In this document: positions 54,202-62,402 of the stretch, in pieces
Layout: each line of letters starts with the position of its first letter
Numbering within the stretch: position 1 is the stretch's first letter
Assembly: GCA_963665045.2 (NCBI GenBank)
Contig: CAXXJQ010000003.1
Coordinates: 992,001-1,056,000 of the forward strand
From: JAFGRU01 sp016934985
GTDB taxonomy: Bacteria > Desulfobacterota > Desulfuromonadia > Desulfuromonadales > JAAYDE01
Length of the DNA stretch: 64,000 bases
Direction of reading: 5' to 3'
The notes under the pieces: model-generated
Seen by the model: only the letters and a program-made list of their open reading frames with translations
What the model was told of the DNA's origin: nothing
Database searches by the model: none
Made by a program: the position numbers and the translations under genes

Positions 54202-54825
54202 ATGGCATTTGAGATAACAGAGAATCTGATTAAGCCCAAGGTTTTGGCTGTCGGCGCCAGTCCCCGGAAGGGTGGAAACTCGGATGTTCTCCTTGGACAC
54301 TTTTTGGCTGGTGCCAAAAGAGCCAGAGCCGAAGCCGAGGAAATCCAACTGAGGGATTGTCAAATTACGCCCTGCATCGGCTGTGAGCTTTGCCGGCAAA
54401 CCGGCCAATGCACTCGGTTTAATGACGACATGGTCGGTATCTACAAAAATATCATCGAGTTTCGCGGGCTTTTTTTGATTTCGCCTGTTCACAATTACAA
54501 CATTACCGCCTGGATGAAAGGCTTTATTGACAGACTCTATTGCTTTTATGACTTTGTCGAACCTCGCCGGGGCAGGTGGGGCAGCAAGCTTGCAAGCCAG
54601 GGCCGAAAGGCTGTCATAGCGGCCGTGGCCGAGCAATCGAACAAGGAAGACATGGGGGTGACTCTGGAAGCGATGGAGAAACCGCTTGAGGCCCTCGGCT
54701 ATACAATTATCCAGAAGTTTCCCGTATTGGGCATTTTTGAAAAGGGCAAAGTTGCTGGTTGCCCCGAAATAATCCGTTCTGCTGAATTGTACGGTGAAAA
54801 ACTGGCCCGCGAGATCATCTCATAA
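54202..54825 (+). CDS. Flavodoxin-fold NAD(P)H-dependent oxidoreductase family protein
   Basis: 207 residues. The FMN-binding N-terminal motif VLAVGASPRKGGNSDVLLGH (about 14-33) is typical of NADPH-dependent FMN reductases and iron-sulfur flavoproteins. CIGCELCRQTGQCTR (about 58-72) carries four Cys, as in iron-sulfur flavoprotein relatives, and may bind a 4Fe-4S cluster. SPVHNYNITAWMKGFIDRL (about 93-111) is the second FMN-loop region. Redox partner and substrate unknown. Single gene; the preceding 600 bases are a pseudogene. Confidence 0.8.
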   Translation: MAFEITENLIKPKVLAVGASPRKGGNSDVLLGHFLAGAKRARAEAEEIQLRDCQITPCIGCELCRQTGQCTRFNDDMVGIYKNIIEFRGLFLISPVHNYNITAWMKGFIDRLYCFYDFVEPRRGRWGSKLASQGRKAVIAAVAEQSNKEDMGVTLEAMEKPLEALGYTIIQKFPVLGIFEKGKVAGCPEIIRSAELYGEKLAREIIS

Positions 54826-55235
54826 TTGGAGAAAAAGCTTTGTCCAACCAACAAATGAGCCGAATGGGTCTTGGAAAGATGTTTTTTACCATCCCGCTGG
54901 GATTTAAAAGCCAGTTCGGCGAACGTCACCATGAACCGTTAATCGTCTTGCCCGCCACTGGTTGATGCTAACTTCTTAACTCCGGCACAATGAAATTTGT
55001 AAAGGTAAAATCTCCATTTTTGCGGCTAATAGAATGAAAAATAATATCAAATTAAATTTTTCATCTCCTGCTCCATTGTGCTGTATCTGCACTGGACAAC
55101 ATCATATATATGTATAGGGTTTCCCTTTTAATCTAATGCGGGTTAGAATTATTGCGTTGTATTGGAAAGGATGCCTTTTTTGCCGAATAGATTATCCCCG
55201 GACACTGAACCCTTTGCCGATCTGAACAGGAGACG
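54826..55235. other. Intergenic region before the Mla operon
   Basis: About 410 bases. The start has GGAG and a TTG-initiated 41-codon frame (54840-54965) with no recognisable identity. The rest is AT-rich with no gene or named structure; it must hold the operon promoter. Confidence 0.4.
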
Positions 55236-56429
55236 GTGCCCATAATCTTTGCCATGACTCTAATTTCCCATAAACAATCTGCCGACAGTGCCATGCCAGG
55301 AAACCAGGCCGTGCCGGGCACCTTGCGCCTGGTGGAGTCTTTGGACGGGACCTTTCTGCATCTGTCCGGAGATTGGACCTTGCCCTATTATAAAACTTTG
55401 GAAAGGGAGATGGCAGCCCTGGACGTTCCGGGCTCATGCCGGGTTGATTTTAAAGAGCTGAGCGGCCTGGACACGGCCGGGGCGACCCTGCTGGCGCGCT
55501 TGCTCGGGACTGACCGGCTAAGTAATCTGGTGCTGTCGGCGCCCGACCTGGCCGAGGAACGGCGGTCATTGCTGCAGGCAGTAGGGGAGGCTCTCAACAA
55601 GCCGGACGAAAAGCCATCGGTTCGCCACAATGCCCTGTTCGACTGGCTGGCGGAGATCGGCAAAATCACGGTCGGATTGTGGCAGACCCTTCTTGCCCTG
55701 CTCAACTTCATGGGACTAACCCTGGTCACGGTGATCAGGGTGCTGCCCCGTCCCCGGCGCTGGCGCCTGATTTCCCTCGCCACACACATCCACCAGACCG
55801 GATTGAATGCCGTGCCGATTGTTTCCTTGCTTACCTTTCTCGTGGGGGCGGTTGTGGCCTTTCTGGGAGCGACCGTGCTGGCCAGTTTCGGGGCTACGAT
55901 CTATACCGTCGATCTGGTGGCCTATTCCTTTCTGCGGGAATTTGGCGTTCTTCTCGCCGCTATCCTGCTGGCGGGCCGCACGGCCAGTGCCTTTACCGCC
56001 CAGATCGGATCCATGAAGGTTAATGAGGAACTTGACGCCCTCCGTGTCCAGGGCCTGGACCCGATAGAGATGTTGGTGTTGCCGCGCATGCTGGCGTTGT
56101 TGGTCACGCTTCCGCTCCTGACCTTTGTCGGCATGATGGCGGGTATGATCGGAGGCGCAGTGGTATCAGTGGTGTCGTTGGATATTTCCACTGTCCGTTT
56201 TATCGCCATTGTCCAGGAAATTCCTTTGCGGCATTTTCTGCTCGGCATGGTCAAGGCACCCTTTTTTGCTTTTTTGATCGCTCTGATTGGCTGTCTGGAA
56301 GGTTTCAAGGTTGAAGGGAGCGCCCGCTCGGTGGGCGAGCACACCACCTCCAGCGTCGTTCAGTCGATTTTTGTGGTCATTCTCCTGGATGCGGTGGCAG
56401 CCCTGTTTTTTATGGAAATGGGGTGGTGA
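55236..56429 (+). CDS. MlaE-type ABC transporter permease with N-terminal STAS domain
   Basis: Permease of the MCE/Mla retrograde lipid transport system. 397 residues from GTG 55236 (GGAG 4 bases upstream; ATG 55254 is also possible). The N-terminal STAS-like domain (about 20-125) has HLSGDWTLPYYKTLEREM and SGLDTAGATLLARLLG, the MlaB-like role. The permease part (about 135-397) shows MlaE hallmarks: VPIVSLLTFLVGAVVAFLGA, REFGVLLAAILLAGRTASAF and GSMKVNEELDALRVQGLDP. First of four genes with tight spacing. Confidence 0.9.
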   Translation: MPIIFAMTLISHKQSADSAMPGNQAVPGTLRLVESLDGTFLHLSGDWTLPYYKTLEREMAALDVPGSCRVDFKELSGLDTAGATLLARLLGTDRLSNLVLSAPDLAEERRSLLQAVGEALNKPDEKPSVRHNALFDWLAEIGKITVGLWQTLLALLNFMGLTLVTVIRVLPRPRRWRLISLATHIHQTGLNAVPIVSLLTFLVGAVVAFLGATVLASFGATIYTVDLVAYSFLREFGVLLAAILLAGRTASAFTAQIGSMKVNEELDALRVQGLDPIEMLVLPRMLALLVTLPLLTFVGMMAGMIGGAVVSVVSLDISTVRFIAIVQEIPLRHFLLGMVKAPFFAFLIALIGCLEGFKVEGSARSVGEHTTSSVVQSIFVVILLDAVAALFFMEMGW

Positions 56430-56431
56430 AA

Positions 56432-57229
56432 ATGGGTGGCAGGGGAACCGAAACAATTATTTCGGTGCGCAATCTGAATAACCGATTCGGCACCCATGTT
56501 GTCCATGAAAAGCTTGACCTGGATGTCTTTCGGGGAGAGATTCTCGGCGTCGTGGGGGGGTCGGGTACCGGCAAATCGGTGCTGTTGCGCTCTATCGTGG
56601 GCCTGCACCGCCCCAGCGGCGGCGAGGTACGGATATTTGGCCAGGATCTGGCGGGTCTTTCCTCCGCCCGGCGCTCCCAACTGGACCGGCGTACCGGGGT
56701 CCTGTTCCAGGGGGGCGCCCTGTTTTCCTCCCTGACGGTGATCGAAAATATCGCTCTCCCCTTGATTGAACATGCAGGCCTGGGACGGGGCGACGCGGAG
56801 TACCTGGCAGGTGTGAAGCTTGCCCTGGCTGGGCTGGAGAAAAAATCGGGGGTTTTGTTTCCCTCTGAACTGTCCGGCGGCATGATCAAGCGTGCCGCCC
56901 TGGCCAGGGCGCTGGCGCTGGACCCGGATATTCTGTTTCTTGACGAACCGACAGCCGGTCTGGATCCCATCGGCGCTGCCGCTTTCGACCGGTTGCTCAT
57001 GACCCTGAGGGAAGCTCTCGGCCTGACCGTATTTCTGGTAACCCATGACCTGGATACCCTATATACCGCCTGTGACCGGGTTGCCGTCCTGTCGCAAAAA
57101 AAGGTCCTGGTCGCCGATCGCCTGGAGGTGGTGGCCGCTACCGACGATCCCTGGGTCCAGGATTATTTCCACGGCCCCCGGGGGCGTGCCGCCCAGCAGG
57201 CCGCGGGAACCGTCCATGAGGAGTGTTGA
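56432..57229 (+). CDS. MlaF-type ABC transporter ATP-binding protein
   Basis: Energises MlaE. About 265 residues from ATG 56432 (in-frame GTG codons at 56423 and 56426 are alternatives); GGGGTGG lies upstream. Walker A GGSGTGKSVLLRSIVG (about 40-55), Q-loop VLFQGGALF, the ABC signature LSGGMIKRAALARAL (about 144-158), Walker B DILFLDEPTAGLDP (about 164-177) and the H-loop VTHDL. Reading starts 2 bases after the permease stop and mce follows with a one-base gap. Confidence 0.93.
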   Translation: MGGRGTETIISVRNLNNRFGTHVVHEKLDLDVFRGEILGVVGGSGTGKSVLLRSIVGLHRPSGGEVRIFGQDLAGLSSARRSQLDRRTGVLFQGGALFSSLTVIENIALPLIEHAGLGRGDAEYLAGVKLALAGLEKKSGVLFPSELSGGMIKRAALARALALDPDILFLDEPTAGLDPIGAAAFDRLLMTLREALGLTVFLVTHDLDTLYTACDRVAVLSQKKVLVADRLEVVAATDDPWVQDYFHGPRGRAAQQAAGTVHEEC

Positions 57230-58168
57230 ATGGAAACTCGAGCCCCATATGTACTGATCGGTTTTTTCACCCTGACTATTGCAGCCGGCGGACTGCTGTT
57301 CGGTCTGTGGCTCGCAAAGGCCGGGAGTCAACAGGATTACCGGCTCTACGATATTGTTTTTCAGGAGGCGGTCAGCGGACTCTCTGTCGGAAATGCGGTG
57401 GAATACAGCGGTATCAGAGTCGGAGAGGTGAAAAAACTATGGCTGGACCCGGAGGACCCCCGCCAGGTGTGGGCGCGGGTCAGCGTCACGGCCGACACCC
57501 CTATCCGGGAAAATACTCAAGCCCGCCTGGCTCTGGCCAACATCACCGGCACCACCAATATCCAGCTGACCTGCGGTTCACCCGACAGTCGTCCGCTGAA
57601 AGGCGCAGGGGACCAGATCCCACGTATTGTGGCGGAGACCTCTCCACTTGCCCGGCTCAAGGTCACCGGGGAAGAGATGTTTGTCAGTATCAACGCTCTC
57701 ATCGATAATGGCAAGCGTCTCCTTTCGGAGGAAAATATCAACAACGTGGGCAAACTGCTGGCCAATCTGGAAACCGCCACAAGTGCTGTTGCCGAGCAGA
57801 AAAACGATATCAACCTGGCCTTGAAAGATCTGGCCCTGACTTCACATCAGGCCAGAGAGGTTGCTGGCCAAGCCGCGGGATTTATGAGCCGGATGAACGG
57901 TCTTCTTGACAGCCACGGATCGAACCTGGCGGCCAATGCAGGTAAAACCATGGTTTCCCTGGAGCGGGTCAGCGCCAAACTTGATCATCTTTTAGACAAA
58001 AACGGCCAGGCCCTCGGAAGGGGTATGCAAAGCCTGAACGAATTAGGCCCTGCCATTCGGGAATTTCGTCTTACCCTTGCCGCTTTGGCTGAAATTGTCC
58101 GCCGGATGGAAGAAAACCCGGCAGGATACCTGCTGGGCCGTGATCGCATCAAGGAGTTTCAACCATGA
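57230..58168 (+). CDS. MlaD/MCE-domain substrate-binding protein
   Basis: Periplasmic lipid-binding component, anchored by one N-terminal membrane helix (about 7-28, YVLIGFFTLTIAAGGLLFGL). MCE domain at about 40-115 with VSGLSVGNAVEYSGIRVGEV, VTADTPIRENTQARLALANI and TGTTNIQLT. A long helical tail (about 140-300) follows with heptad-like LANLETATSAVAEQKNDINL, suggesting coiled-coil needle or bundle formation. 312 residues, longer than E. coli MlaD (183). Ends in the next gene's start (ATGA). Confidence 0.9.
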   Translation: METRAPYVLIGFFTLTIAAGGLLFGLWLAKAGSQQDYRLYDIVFQEAVSGLSVGNAVEYSGIRVGEVKKLWLDPEDPRQVWARVSVTADTPIRENTQARLALANITGTTNIQLTCGSPDSRPLKGAGDQIPRIVAETSPLARLKVTGEEMFVSINALIDNGKRLLSEENINNVGKLLANLETATSAVAEQKNDINLALKDLALTSHQAREVAGQAAGFMSRMNGLLDSHGSNLAANAGKTMVSLERVSAKLDHLLDKNGQALGRGMQSLNELGPAIREFRLTLAALAEIVRRMEENPAGYLLGRDRIKEFQP

Positions 58169-58800
58169 ACATCGTTGTCCGACCCTTTTGGCTGCTGTTT
58201 TCTGCTGTCATTCTGTTGTCTAGTTGCACCGTTCTGTCTCAATCGGGTTCCCGGGATGTTTACCGTCTGCCCCCTTCGAACCTGGTTCCGGGCCGGGACG
58301 GGGAGGTAGAGCTGTCCCTGCGCATTGCGCGGCCGGCAGCCAGTGGGGTTCTCGGCGGCAACCGCATTGCCGTGATTCTTTCAGGGAACACGCTCAGTGC
58401 CTACGGAAATGCTGTCTGGAACGCCCCGGCCCCGGTCCTTTGGCGCGACCATATTCTTGATTCTTTTCACAAAGATGGCCGCATCCGACGTTTGAGCAGC
58501 GACAGCGATGGGTTGCAGGCTGATTATGAGCTGGGCGGAACCCTGCGTTCTTTTCAGAGCGAGTACCGCAACGGTGTTCCGCAGGTTGTGATCAGCCTTG
58601 ATGCGCGCCTTATAGATACTGGTACGCGACGCATTGTCTCAGGGCGGCGCTTTACCGTTATTGAAGCTGTCAAGGGGGATAAGGTCCCGGAGGTTGTCGC
58701 CGCCTTCGGAAGCGCCAACGATGCTCTGGCCCGGGAACTGATCGACTGGACGATGCGACACATGAAGCCCAAACCAGAACCTTTTTCCCCAGGCGGCTGA
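58165..58800 (+). CDS. ABC-type transport auxiliary lipoprotein (PqiC-like)
   Basis: 211 residues. N-terminal lipoprotein signal with lipobox LLSSC (about 17-21), so anchored in the outer or inner membrane. The mature part has VYRLPPSNLVPGRDGEVELS, RIAVILSGNTLSAYGNAVWN and SQSEYRNGVPQVVI-type strands, as in the PqiC/YmbA (DUF330) family linked to MCE transporters. Its position as the last gene of mlaE-F-D supports the same system. No MlaC-type soluble carrier is present. Confidence 0.8.
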   Translation: MNIVVRPFWLLFSAVILLSSCTVLSQSGSRDVYRLPPSNLVPGRDGEVELSLRIARPAASGVLGGNRIAVILSGNTLSAYGNAVWNAPAPVLWRDHILDSFHKDGRIRRLSSDSDGLQADYELGGTLRSFQSEYRNGVPQVVISLDARLIDTGTRRIVSGRRFTVIEAVKGDKVPEVVAAFGSANDALARELIDWTMRHMKPKPEPFSPGG

Positions 58801-58967
58801 TTTAAAGAAAATTCCTGTCTTATTCAGCGCCATGAAATACCTTTTGGACATCATGTGTATCTCCCGATTTAGGCTCCACAATCATTATTGACAGTACGCC
58901 GAAAAACGATAAAGTCAAAAAAATAGCTGCTTAAACGTTGGCTTTAAAATCAGAAAGGGGGAACACT

Positions 58968-59216
58968 GTGGGGATTCTATCCTGGATTCTGATGGGTTTA
59001 ATTGTTGGCGTACTGGCAAAATTCCTCATGCCGGGAAAAGACCCCGGTGGCATTATTGTTACCATCCTGCTTGGCGTAGCGGGTGCTTTCGTGGGCGGAT
59101 TTATCGGGTCATCCCTGGGGCTTGGGGCCGTTACGGGCTTTAACCTGGGGAGCTTCCTTCTGGCTACGGGTGGTGCTGTTCTCCTGCTGGTTCTTTATCG
59201 TTTCATAAAAAAATGA
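58968..59216 (+). CDS. GlsB/YeaQ/YmgE-type small membrane protein
   Basis: 82 residues from GTG 58968 with AGGGGG upstream. Three hydrophobic segments: about 2-20 (ILSWILMGLIVGVLAKFLM), 30-50 and 56-76. The GKDPGGIIVTILLGVAGAFVGG segment is the family hallmark. Members are common stress- or starvation-associated inner-membrane proteins of unknown function; the transglycosylase-associated label is historical. Single gene between the lipid-transport operon and the nitroreductase. Confidence 0.85.
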   Translation: MGILSWILMGLIVGVLAKFLMPGKDPGGIIVTILLGVAGAFVGGFIGSSLGLGAVTGFNLGSFLLATGGAVLLLVLYRFIKK

Positions 59217-59336
59217 CAATAAACCGGGCGGTCAGTCAAATTCCCTGGGGAAACCGGAGGATGAATTGCCGGAGGAATTGAACACCCTTAGAAGCATTAC
59301 TTTAAATGTTGCAAGGAAGGCGTTGGGAGAAGTTTT

Positions 59337-60164
59337 ATGCTGCACTTCAAGGTTGATGAAGACAAATGTACCAAATGCGGGCTATGCGCCCAGGATTGCC
59401 CGATCAATATCATCGACATGGATTCCGGTTATCCCGGCATATTTGCAGGAAATGAAGGCGCATGCCTTAAATGCCAGCATTGCCTGGCGATCTGTCCCAC
59501 GGCAGCCCTGTCGATTTTGGGCAGAGAGCCCGAAGACAACGTGCCGCTGAAAGGAGCGTTCCCCGATCCGGACTGTCTCGAAATCCTGATCAAAGGGCGA
59601 CGTTCGGTGCGTTGGTATTTGGATGAAAATCTGGAGCCGGAAATTCTGCAGCGGTTGCTCAATGTCGCCTGGCATGCTCCGTCCGGGGCCAATGATCGCC
59701 AAGTCAGGTTTTCCGTGATCGATGACAAACAGGTTTTTGCTGCGTTTCGCGAGGAAGTCTATGGCGGACTGGCTAAACGAATCAAGGTCGGCAAACTGCC
59801 TGAAGGCAAGGTCTTTTTTGCCGAGTTCGTCCGCCTTTGGCAAGAGGAAGAGGTGGATGCCCTGTTCCTGGATGCCCCCCACTTTCTGGTCGCTTCGGCC
59901 CCACGCGCTTGTACCGCCCCGGTTCCGGATTGTCTGATTGCCCTTTCCTATTTCGAACTTTTTGCCCAGAGTCTCGGGGTGGGCACCCTCTGGGCCGGAT
60001 TAGCCAAGTGGGCCATTGACGACCTTGTGCCCGAGCTTCGCGAGCGCCTTAAAATCCCGCAGGACCATGTGATCGGTTTTACCATGATCTTCGGCAAACC
60101 GGCGGTGCAATATCAGCGCACGGTCGAATATGGTACCGCAAATTTTGTCCGAGTTTCTATTTAA
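59337..60164 (+). CDS. Nitroreductase-family protein with N-terminal 2x4Fe-4S ferredoxin domain
   Basis: 275 residues. The N-terminus has two clusters: CTKCGLCAQDCP (about 11-22) and CLKCQHCLAICP (about 43-54). The remaining 200 residues are a nitroreductase-type flavin domain: GRRSVRWYLDENLEPEILQR (about 87-106), WHAPSGANDRQVRF, SYFELFAQSLGVGTLWAGLA (about 204-223) and IFGKPAVQYQR. The fusion is common in anaerobes and implies electron transfer from ferredoxin-type donors to FMN. Substrate unknown. ATG 59337 follows GGGAGA. Confidence 0.85.
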   Translation: MLHFKVDEDKCTKCGLCAQDCPINIIDMDSGYPGIFAGNEGACLKCQHCLAICPTAALSILGREPEDNVPLKGAFPDPDCLEILIKGRRSVRWYLDENLEPEILQRLLNVAWHAPSGANDRQVRFSVIDDKQVFAAFREEVYGGLAKRIKVGKLPEGKVFFAEFVRLWQEEEVDALFLDAPHFLVASAPRACTAPVPDCLIALSYFELFAQSLGVGTLWAGLAKWAIDDLVPELRERLKIPQDHVIGFTMIFGKPAVQYQRTVEYGTANFVRVSI

Positions 60165-60249
60165 ACAATTTGTCTGAATCAAGCTTAACTCAAGCAAACA
60201 CAAAACAAAAGAAGAGTTAGGATAACCTGCTGCAATTACTTTTGATCCC

Positions 60250-60330
60250 GTGGACATTTTTAAATCCCGTGTGCTGCTCTATCCAATCAAAAAGGGCCAG
60301 ACAATTTGGCCGGCCTTTTTTGATTTTTGG
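60250..60330 (+). repeat. tRNA-Gly 3'-end/terminator-like repeat, copy D
   Basis: AAATCCCGT followed by GCT and CCA spaced as at the tRNA-Gly 3' end, then a degenerate hairpin (GGGCCAGACAA then TTTGGCCGGCC) and a T run at 60315-60321. GCTCTATCCAA is shared with copy E. It lies 90 bases after the nitroreductase gene and probably acts as its terminator. Confidence 0.55.
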
Positions 60331-60448
60331 TTGCTGTTGTATTTTGTTGTTGCAGGGGAGGGCGGTGCCAGAGACAAAGGATAAGCCACCAGTCTTTTCT
60401 GAAATCCTGCTTTATTATTGGAGGGTTACGAAAGTATGGATGCCTGAG

Positions 60449-60880
60449 TTAGGCACAGCGCAGCACTTTTTTTCCTTCTTCAAAGATTACAATCATTTTT
60501 CTGTTGCCTGTGGCTTGCTCAACCACTCCAAGGCCGAAAACTTTATGTTTGATCAAAGAACCGGGAACATATTGGCCGTCCATTGCATAGCTAGCGGCCT
60601 CGACGCTGTTTTTAGCGGAACATAAATTTTCCCATTCCTGCCGTTCAATTTCGCGATGATTAGCTTTTGCTTTGGTAACTCTCGGTGTTTTGGTTGTAGA
60701 GGTTTTGGTTTTTTTGGGTGCGTTTGGGTCTTTGTAATTATGCTGGCCCTGGCAGGTATTGCACATTACTCTGACAGGACGCGAATCGACCATGGCGACG
60801 ATGGTGTGGTTCAAGATTTTTCTACATTTGGTGCACCGGGCATCTATCTGATCACCAACGGATGGACCTGCTTTACTCAT
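60449..60880 (-). CDS. Zinc-ribbon protein with UvrD-like C-terminal Tudor-type motif
   Basis: 143 residues. N-terminal CxxC pairs (CTKCRKIL, about 16-23, and CNTCQGQ, about 40-46) form a zinc ribbon. A Lys/Thr-rich linker (about 50-75) follows. The end KHKVFGLGVVEQATGNRKMI then VIFEEGKKVLRCA resembles the small beta domain at the C-terminus of UvrD/PcrA helicases, which binds RNA polymerase. A link to transcription or repair is therefore possible (inference). No partner gene nearby. Confidence 0.7.
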   Translation of the reverse strand: MSKAGPSVGDQIDARCTKCRKILNHTIVAMVDSRPVRVMCNTCQGQHNYKDPNAPKKTKTSTTKTPRVTKAKANHREIERQEWENLCSAKNSVEAASYAMDGQYVPGSLIKHKVFGLGVVEQATGNRKMIVIFEEGKKVLRCA

Positions 60881-60975
60881 ACTGCTTCTCCAATGCTAAA
60901 GAGTGGGGGTAGTTTGAAAATGGAAAAAATACTGCGATATCGCTAGGATAAATGGATGCAGGAATTTACCGGACG

Positions 60976-61015
60976 GAAAAAAGACACCCCGCATTGAACG
61001 AATGCGGGGTGTCTT
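60976..61015 (-). terminator. Terminator of the cold-shock gene
   Basis: On the minus strand, AAGACACCCCGCATT and AATGCGGGGTGTCTT form a 15-bp stem with a CGTTC loop, followed by six T. It lies 20 bases past the stop at 61035. Confidence 0.92.
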
Positions 61016-61034
61016 GAGATAGGCAAAAAATTAA

Positions 61035-61235
61035 TTAGATTTTGCGCACGTTGGAGGATTGCGGTCCTTTTTGGCCTTCGGTAACATCGAAACTTACTCT
61101 GTCACCTTCGGCAAGTGACTTGAAGCCGTCACCCTGGATAGCGGAAAAATGTACAAATACATCTGGACCGTTATCCTGCTCAATAAAACCAAAACCTTTG
61201 CTGTCATTAAACCACTTTACTGTTCCTTCTGCCAC
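61035..61235 (-). CDS. cspA: Cold-shock protein (CspA family)
   Basis: 66-residue single cold-shock domain, an RNA/DNA-binding protein. RNP1-type KGFGFIEQ (about 13-20), RNP2-type DVFVHFSAI (about 25-33), then LAEGDRVSFDVTEGQKGPQS (about 41-60) are canonical. GTG start with AAGGAGA 8 bases upstream. A long leader and a hairpin (61294-61328) precede it, typical of csp mRNAs; which paralogue it is cannot be said. Confidence 0.96.
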   Translation of the reverse strand: MAEGTVKWFNDSKGFGFIEQDNGPDVFVHFSAIQGDGFKSLAEGDRVSFDVTEGQKGPQSSNVRKI

Positions 61236-61967
61236 TTAATTTCTCCTTGTCCATTACGGACGTTGATCTGTGGGAACTTAACCCCTTCAAAATGAAAAAA
61301 CACCCGGACCAAATAGGTCTGCGTGTTTTATTTAAGGACAACACCGTGCTGCCCCAACGAGCGAAAACTTCCACAAACTTTCTTTAGCTGCTAAAATCTA
61401 GCACAAAAATAGTTTTTCACACAACGGTTTTTTCAGTAAAACTATTTCTTTTATATTATTTCGATAATCGTTTTTTTCGAGCTTGCAACCCTATCAAAGC
61501 ATTCCTGAAAAAAGCAGCAGCGATGAACAGGCCATCACCACAAAAAATTTCCAGAAAAATAATTTTTCGAAGTTGTTCATGAAAATTCCATAAAATGGAA
61601 AGCTGTCAGAATTTTGAACTTAGTTCAGTGTTCAAAGACATCTTATCGCTATGGAAAAGAAAGATTTTCAAAATCTACACCAATCTTCCAGTAGCCTGCC
61701 AACAACTTAGCAGAAATATTTGAGTAAAATTTTCATCACCGGTTTCCCAAGGGAAAGTAATAAATTAAGATATGTAAATAATAAAGTAAAAACGTAGTGT
61801 TCTATGAGGGAATAGGTCAGAAGGGCGTTCAGATAAGAAAAAAATTACCCAACATCAGGTTTTCCCCATTTCCCCTGAACAGTATCTTATGAAAAGCGTT
61901 AGATTTATTGGCATTTTTTATGCTTCTGGTACCATCAACATAAATTATCATTCCTTTTTGCGACACA
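61236..61967. other. AT-rich gap between the cold-shock gene and the PilZ gene
   Basis: About 730 bases with no supported gene. The left part holds the cold-shock leader, with one strong hairpin (61294-61328). The rest is AT-rich and has no named structure. Confidence 0.4.
61294..61328 (-). promoter_or_regulatory. Attenuator-like hairpin in the cold-shock leader
   Basis: On the minus strand AAACAC-GC-AGACC and GGTCC-GG-GTGTTT can pair around TATTT, followed by TTTTC. It lies about 60 bases before the GTG start. It may be a temperature- or protein-responsive terminator, or a simple terminator of an unseen upstream RNA. Confidence 0.45.
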
Positions 61968-62402
61968 ATGTTTAACATGCCAGAAAACAAACGCTGGGCC
62001 GAACGTTATCCTGTCCATCTGAAGGTCAGGTTTGGCCAGGAAAAATTTTCCGATAATGGAAGAATCCAGGACATTTCCATGTTCGGGTTTGCTATTGAAA
62101 CGCCTGAGATTTTTCCTAAAGGGGCGCTTTTAAAGGTCCAGCTGTTAACGCCGGACAAAAAATTTATTGAGGTCCATGGAACAGTTCAATGGACTTCGGT
62201 TAATGGTGCTTCAGGTCAGGAGAATGGTCGCCCACAGGGCATGGGAATAGAAATACGTAAATTTTTGGAAGGCCGTGAAACCTATAAAAGACTTTGTAAC
62301 GAGTTTTGGAAAAAGGGAACCATTTCAGGTGCCGCCGAAAAGAAAAAAAATGTTGTAGGCGCTAAGATGGGGAAGCTGAGTGAAAATAAAAAAATTCCCT
62401 GA
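61968..62402 (+). CDS. PilZ-domain c-di-GMP-binding protein
   Basis: 144 residues from ATG 61968 (ATG 61977 is an alternative with no better binding site). The PilZ motif is complete: RWAERYPV supplies RxxxR (about 9-13) and QDISMFGFAIET supplies DxSxxG (about 35-46). A PilZ beta-barrel runs to about residue 105, with IEVHGTVQWTSV and GMGIEIRKF. The Lys-rich C-terminal tail is low complexity. Predicted cytoplasmic c-di-GMP effector; no partner gene is adjacent. Confidence 0.85.
   Translation: MFNMPENKRWAERYPVHLKVRFGQEKFSDNGRIQDISMFGFAIETPEIFPKGALLKVQLLTPDKKFIEVHGTVQWTSVNGASGQENGRPQGMGIEIRKFLEGRETYKRLCNEFWKKGTISGAAEKKKNVVGAKMGKLSENKKIP

Noticed and set aside
54840..54965. 41-codon frame from TTG after the flavodoxin gene
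   Set aside because: GGAG is well placed but the product is too short and unrecognised to call.
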